Origin: an uncultured Bacteroidales bacterium
GTDB taxonomy: Bacteria > Bacteroidota > Bacteroidia > Bacteroidales > Bacteroidaceae
Length of the DNA: 64,000 bases
Reading direction: 5' to 3'
Assembly (NCBI GenBank): GCA_902788865.1
Contig: CADALZ010000003.1
Location: forward strand, 1-64,000
The notes beneath the pieces were generated by a model that saw nothing but the letters and a program-made list of their open reading frames with translations, had not been told where the DNA came from and searched no databases. This document shows, in pieces, positions 60,680 to 64,000 of this stretch. The position numbers and the translations under genes were made by a program. Within the stretch, counting starts at the first letter, position 1; each line of letters starts with the position of its first letter.

Positions 60680-63600
60680 ATGAAACAATTAAAGTCTGTT
60701 ATGCTGGCCCTCCTTTGTCTGCCTTTGGCCCTCCAAGCCCAAGTGCAGCGCGGATACATCGGCCACCTCTATGAGTATTTGGAAAATCCATTAGTGTTTG
60801 AAGAAGGTCAGGAAGAAGGCCATGCCTTATACATCCCAGAGAAGAGCCTGTCGCTCAATGGCGATTGGAAGTTCTGCTTTGGCAACACACCAGAGGAGAT
60901 ACCCTCTGTGTTTTTCCTACCTAATTATAATGTGAAACGCTGGAGTACTATCTCCGTGCCATCCAACTGGGAGATGCAGGGTTTTGGCGATGCGATGTTC
61001 CGCAACACCACCACGCCTTTCAAGGCCAATCCGCCCTATGTGCCACGCGACTACAATCCTACTGGTGCCTACAGACGCACCTTCCAAGTGCCTGCCAACT
61101 GGAGTGGGGAACAGGTGTTTCTGCGCTTCGAGAAGGTGGCCTCTGCCAGCTTCGTGTGGGTGAACGGTCAGGAAGTGGGCTACAACGAAGGCGGACAGGA
61201 ACCTGCGGAGTATAACATCACCAAGTACTTGAAACAAGGTGAAAACACCTTGGCCGTGCTGGTGACCAAGTACAGCGATGGCTACTATCTGGAGCAGCAG
61301 GACTACTGGCGATTGGCTGGCATCTTCGATGACGTATGGCTCTTCGCCACACCCAGCACCCGCTTGTTCGATTGGCAGGTTATCACCGACTTAGACAGTC
61401 AGTATCGAGATGCCACCCTCAAGGTCAATGCGTGGGTAAAGACCTACGACGGCGCTTCCTCAGAAGGGCTGCAGGTGAAGATGCAGCTGCTTGATGCTAA
61501 TGCCAATGAAGTTGCCCTGATGGAAGGCCAGGTACGAGGAGGAGCCGTGAGTGTGGAGAAGCAGCTCAGCAATCCGCTGAAGTGGACCTCCGAGACCCCC
61601 AATCTCTATACGCTGAATCTGACGCTGACAGATGCAGAAGGCAATTCCATCGACAAGGCTGTGCAGCGCATAGGCTTCAAGGAGACAGAAATCAGAGACG
61701 GCGTGTTCTACCTCAATGGCGTACCAGTGAAGGTGAATGCACAGAACAGCCACATGCAGCATCCAGAATGGGGCCACATGATGCAAGAGTCCGTTATCCG
61801 TCAGGATATGGAGATACTGAAGCAGTTCAATTTCAATGCTGTGCGCACCAGCCATTACCCCCCTGTGAACAAGTACTTGGAACTGGCCAACGAGTATGGC
61901 CTCTTCATCATCGATGAGACAGGCGATGAGGCTCATGCCACAGAGCGCGTCTCACGCGACAGCACCTATCTGGGCATGTATCAGGAGCGTGTGCATCGCA
62001 TGGTGCTGCGCGATCGCAATTATCCTTGCATCCTGTTTTGGAGTGCTGGCAATGAGAGTGGTGAGGGTGTGCTGATAGGCGATGTCATCAAGGAAGGGCG
62101 CAAGTATGACCCTACGCGCTCGTGGATGTATGGAGGCAATTCCTACTCGCATCCAGCAGAGGATATCATTGGCCCTCGCTATCCTACACCAGAGGAAATG
62201 GATCTGCAGGTAGGCCTGCATGGCGATGGCGATACCCGTCCGTCGTTCATGGACGAGTACCTCAGTGTGGCTGGCAATGGTGGAGGCGCATTGGACGATT
62301 ATTGGCGTGTGATCTATGCACAGCCACGCAGCTTGGGAGGCGCTATTTGGGACTTCGTCAGCCCTGGCCTCACGCAGAAAGCCCGATTGGTGCAAGATGC
62401 ATCGCCTTACCATACCCCTGCCCACTTGATGGGTAATGCCAAGTTGGTGAAAACAAGCAAGAAGAAAGGCGCAGAGACGGTGCTCGATCTGAATGGACAC
62501 GACCAGTGGGTAGAGGTCTATCGCAGTGAGAATGTGGAGATCAGTAGCGACCAGCTCACCATCACTATGCGTGTGTTCCCTCGCGCCCTCATCAGTGACT
62601 GCGGCTCTTTCATCACGAAAGGCAGCAACCAGCTGGGCATTCAGCAGAATGGCAAGGAAGACATCACCTTCTACCTCTTCACAGACAAGCTCTACAAGGC
62701 CGAGGGGAAACTGCCAGCCGACTGGGAAAATCATTGGCACGACATGCTGGCTGTGTACGACGGAAAGCAGATGACGCTGAGCATCGATGGCCATGTGATA
62801 GCCACCACAGAGGCCAGCGGAAAGATTCATAATTACCCCTTCCCTCTGAACATCGGACGCAATGCGCAGACACATGGGCAGGAGACGAAGGTGCACATCT
62901 GCGATGCACAGATAGATAAGGTGGGGCTCTTCACCCAAGCCCTTAAAGCCGAGGAACTCACAGCTGATAAGGCCGTGCTTTGGCTCGACTTCGAGGGAGA
63001 GACGGTGGGCGATGCTTACTTCAGCTATGGCATTGGTGCCCGTACTTATGGCAGCATCTGGCCAGATCGCACCCCACAACCAGAAATGTGGCAGATGAAG
63101 AAGAGCGCTCAGCCTCTGAGCTTCTCACTGCTCAATGCAGAAGATGGCACGGTGGAGGTGTGGAATCGCAACCACTTCCTCAACGCTTCTGTCTATCTCA
63201 CTCGCTGGGAGCTGCAAGCTGATGGGGAGACCGTAGCCTCTGGCACGTTGACCCTCGATGTGGCACCACTCTCTAAGAAGGTGGTGAAAGTGCCCTATAC
63301 GAAGCCTGCCCTGAAAGAAGGAAAGGAATACAGACTCCTGATAAGTGCAGCACTGAAGCAAGATGAGCTTTGGGCAAAGGCTGGCTTCGAAGTGGCTTGG
63401 GACCAGCTGGAACTCCCTTGGCGTGTAGCGCCTACAGCTTCAGTGGCAGCCACAAGCAGAGCCACCTTTACACAGGATGCAGAAGGCGTGAAAGTGCGTG
63501 GCAACGGCTTCACCTATACCTTCAGTGCCGATGGGCAGCTAACCTCTATAGTGAAAGCGGACAAGGAATTGCTGCGCTCACCTCTGAAACTCAATGTGTG

Positions 63601-64000
63601 GCGTGCCCCTCTCGCCAATGAGTTGGACTCATGGAATGCTTATCGATTCCGCAACAATAAGTGGGACAATAATATAGGTATGATGCTGGCCAACGAATAT
63701 TATTCTGCAGGACTCGACCAAGTGACCTACGTGCCACTGGGCATGGAGGTGCGCGAGGCCGATGGTAAGGTCTATGTGAGCGTAAGAGACTTTAGCAGGA
63801 TAGGAGAGGTGCAGTCAGAGCGCCATGATACCTACGTCTTCGGAGCTGTCTATAAGGGATTCGAAGAGCGTTACGACTATGAGATAGACGGTGAGGGCAC
63901 CCTCACGCTGAAGCATGTGGTGATTCCAGAAGGCACCATGCCTGCGTGGCTGCCACGCATCGGCCTCACCATGACTCTGGCCACAGACTACGACCAAGTG
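60680..64000 (+). CDS. Secreted GH2 beta-galactosidase with inserted LamG-like domain, 3' end outside window
   Basis: At least 1,107 codons, open to the window edge. Signal peptide MKQLKSVMLALLCLPLALQAQ. The order is GH2 sugar-binding domain (WKFCFG..., VPSNWEMQGFG), immunoglobulin-like domain, TIM-barrel (acid/base Glu459 in FWSAGNESGEG, nucleophile Glu526 in FMDEYLS), then a LamG/concanavalin-like insert at about 575-760 (WVEVYRSENVEISSDQLTITM, LDFEGETVGDAYFSY), then the second beta-sandwich and the start of the Bgal small-chain domain (LPRIGLTMTLA). The glutamates match E. coli LacZ E461/E537 in position. It probably removes beta-galactose from glycans in the periplasm or at the surface. 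Confidence 0.9.
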   Translation, partial: MKQLKSVMLALLCLPLALQAQVQRGYIGHLYEYLENPLVFEEGQEEGHALYIPEKSLSLNGDWKFCFGNTPEEIPSVFFLPNYNVKRWSTISVPSNWEMQGFGDAMFRNTTTPFKANPPYVPRDYNPTGAYRRTFQVPANWSGEQVFLRFEKVASASFVWVNGQEVGYNEGGQEPAEYNITKYLKQGENTLAVLVTKYSDGYYLEQQDYWRLAGIFDDVWLFATPSTRLFDWQVITDLDSQYRDATLKVNAWVKTYDGASSEGLQVKMQLLDANANEVALMEGQVRGGAVSVEKQLSNPLKWTSETPNLYTLNLTLTDAEGNSIDKAVQRIGFKETEIRDGVFYLNGVPVKVNAQNSHMQHPEWGHMMQESVIRQDMEILKQFNFNAVRTSHYPPVNKYLELANEYGLFIIDETGDEAHATERVSRDSTYLGMYQERVHRMVLRDRNYPCILFWSAGNESGEGVLIGDVIKEGRKYDPTRSWMYGGNSYSHPAEDIIGPRYPTPEEMDLQVGLHGDGDTRPSFMDEYLSVAGNGGGALDDYWRVIYAQPRSLGGAIWDFVSPGLTQKARLVQDASPYHTPAHLMGNAKLVKTSKKKGAETVLDLNGHDQWVEVYRSENVEISSDQLTITMRVFPRALISDCGSFITKGSNQLGIQQNGKEDITFYLFTDKLYKAEGKLPADWENHWHDMLAVYDGKQMTLSIDGHVIATTEASGKIHNYPFPLNIGRNAQTHGQETKVHICDAQIDKVGLFTQALKAEELTADKAVLWLDFEGETVGDAYFSYGIGARTYGSIWPDRTPQPEMWQMKKSAQPLSFSLLNAEDGTVEVWNRNHFLNASVYLTRWELQADGETVASGTLTLDVAPLSKKVVKVPYTKPALKEGKEYRLLISAALKQDELWAKAGFEVAWDQLELPWRVAPTASVAATSRATFTQDAEGVKVRGNGFTYTFSADGQLTSIVKADKELLRSPLKLNVWRAPLANELDSWNAYRFRNNKWDNNIGMMLANEYYSAGLDQVTYVPLGMEVREADGKVYVSVRDFSRIGEVQSERHDTYVFGAVYKGFEERYDYEIDGEGTLTLKHVVIPEGTMPAWLPRIGLTMTLATDYDQV

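Noticed and set aside
61952-63079. A 375-codon open frame on the minus strand opposite the GH2 gene
   Set aside because: The plus strand is a clear GH2 enzyme with catalytic motifs in frame. The antisense protein has no recognisable motif, and long antisense frames follow from the codon use of the real gene.

Overview
The window comes from a Bacteroidales bacterium and fits the Prevotella group best. Evidence: repeated promoters of the Bacteroidota type (-7 TAnnTTTG, sometimes with a TTTG about 19-20 bp upstream), a SusC/SusD pair, type III glutamine synthetase, DapL-type lysine synthesis, a BtuG-like surface lipoprotein and AT-rich 'ATTGAG/ATAATTC' spacers inside operons. No tRNA, rRNA or CRISPR array was seen.

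Layout. (1) 1-4054: an exported flavodoxin/ferredoxin lipoprotein followed by two secreted alpha/beta hydrolases on the minus strand, divergent from an AraC-type regulator. (2) 4159-26726: a nitrogen and glutamine island built around a divergent control region at 16294-16609. Leftward run glnK, amtB, an outer-membrane protein, pyrG, purF, carA, a half-length carB, glmS and asnB. Rightward run gltB, gltD, dapF, dapL and glnN. Ammonium uptake, sensing, GS/GOGAT assimilation and six glutamine amidotransferases sit together. (3) 26738-29723: a 2,986-bp module bounded by near-identical 82-bp inverted repeats, each itself a palindrome. It encodes a VirE/BT4734-type primase-helicase and a small cysteine-rich protein, and has four iteron-like repeats at an exact 22-bp period upstream of the helicase. 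This is the best candidate for an undescribed system. (4) 29783-32529: a DUF1349-like lipoprotein, a YciI-like protein, an AlkZ-related winged-helix protein and an EamA transporter.

(5) 32675-39064: an exported CbiK-type chelatase, a membrane-anchored CobN/HmuS-like protein, a membrane protein, an ExbB/TolQ-like channel and a DUF2149 protein, which look like an energised envelope tetrapyrrole chelatase or dechelatase. (6) 39068-41847: an acyltransferase-like membrane protein and a succinyl-CoA:acetate CoA-transferase. (7) 41926-47874: a cobalamin riboswitch and btuB-btuG-btuF-btuC-like genes, with no ATPase gene in the run. (8) 47986-54150: DUF4250, TrpB2, TrkH/TrkA and LepA. (9) 54195-60412: SusD, SusC, methionine aminopeptidase and MiaA. 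(10) 60517-64000: a candidate small RNA and a large GH2 beta-galactosidase that runs off the window.

Regions 5 and 7 may cooperate in corrinoid or other tetrapyrrole handling. Region 2 is a coherent nitrogen-economy block. All calls were made by reading translations and DNA by eye; no database search was run.
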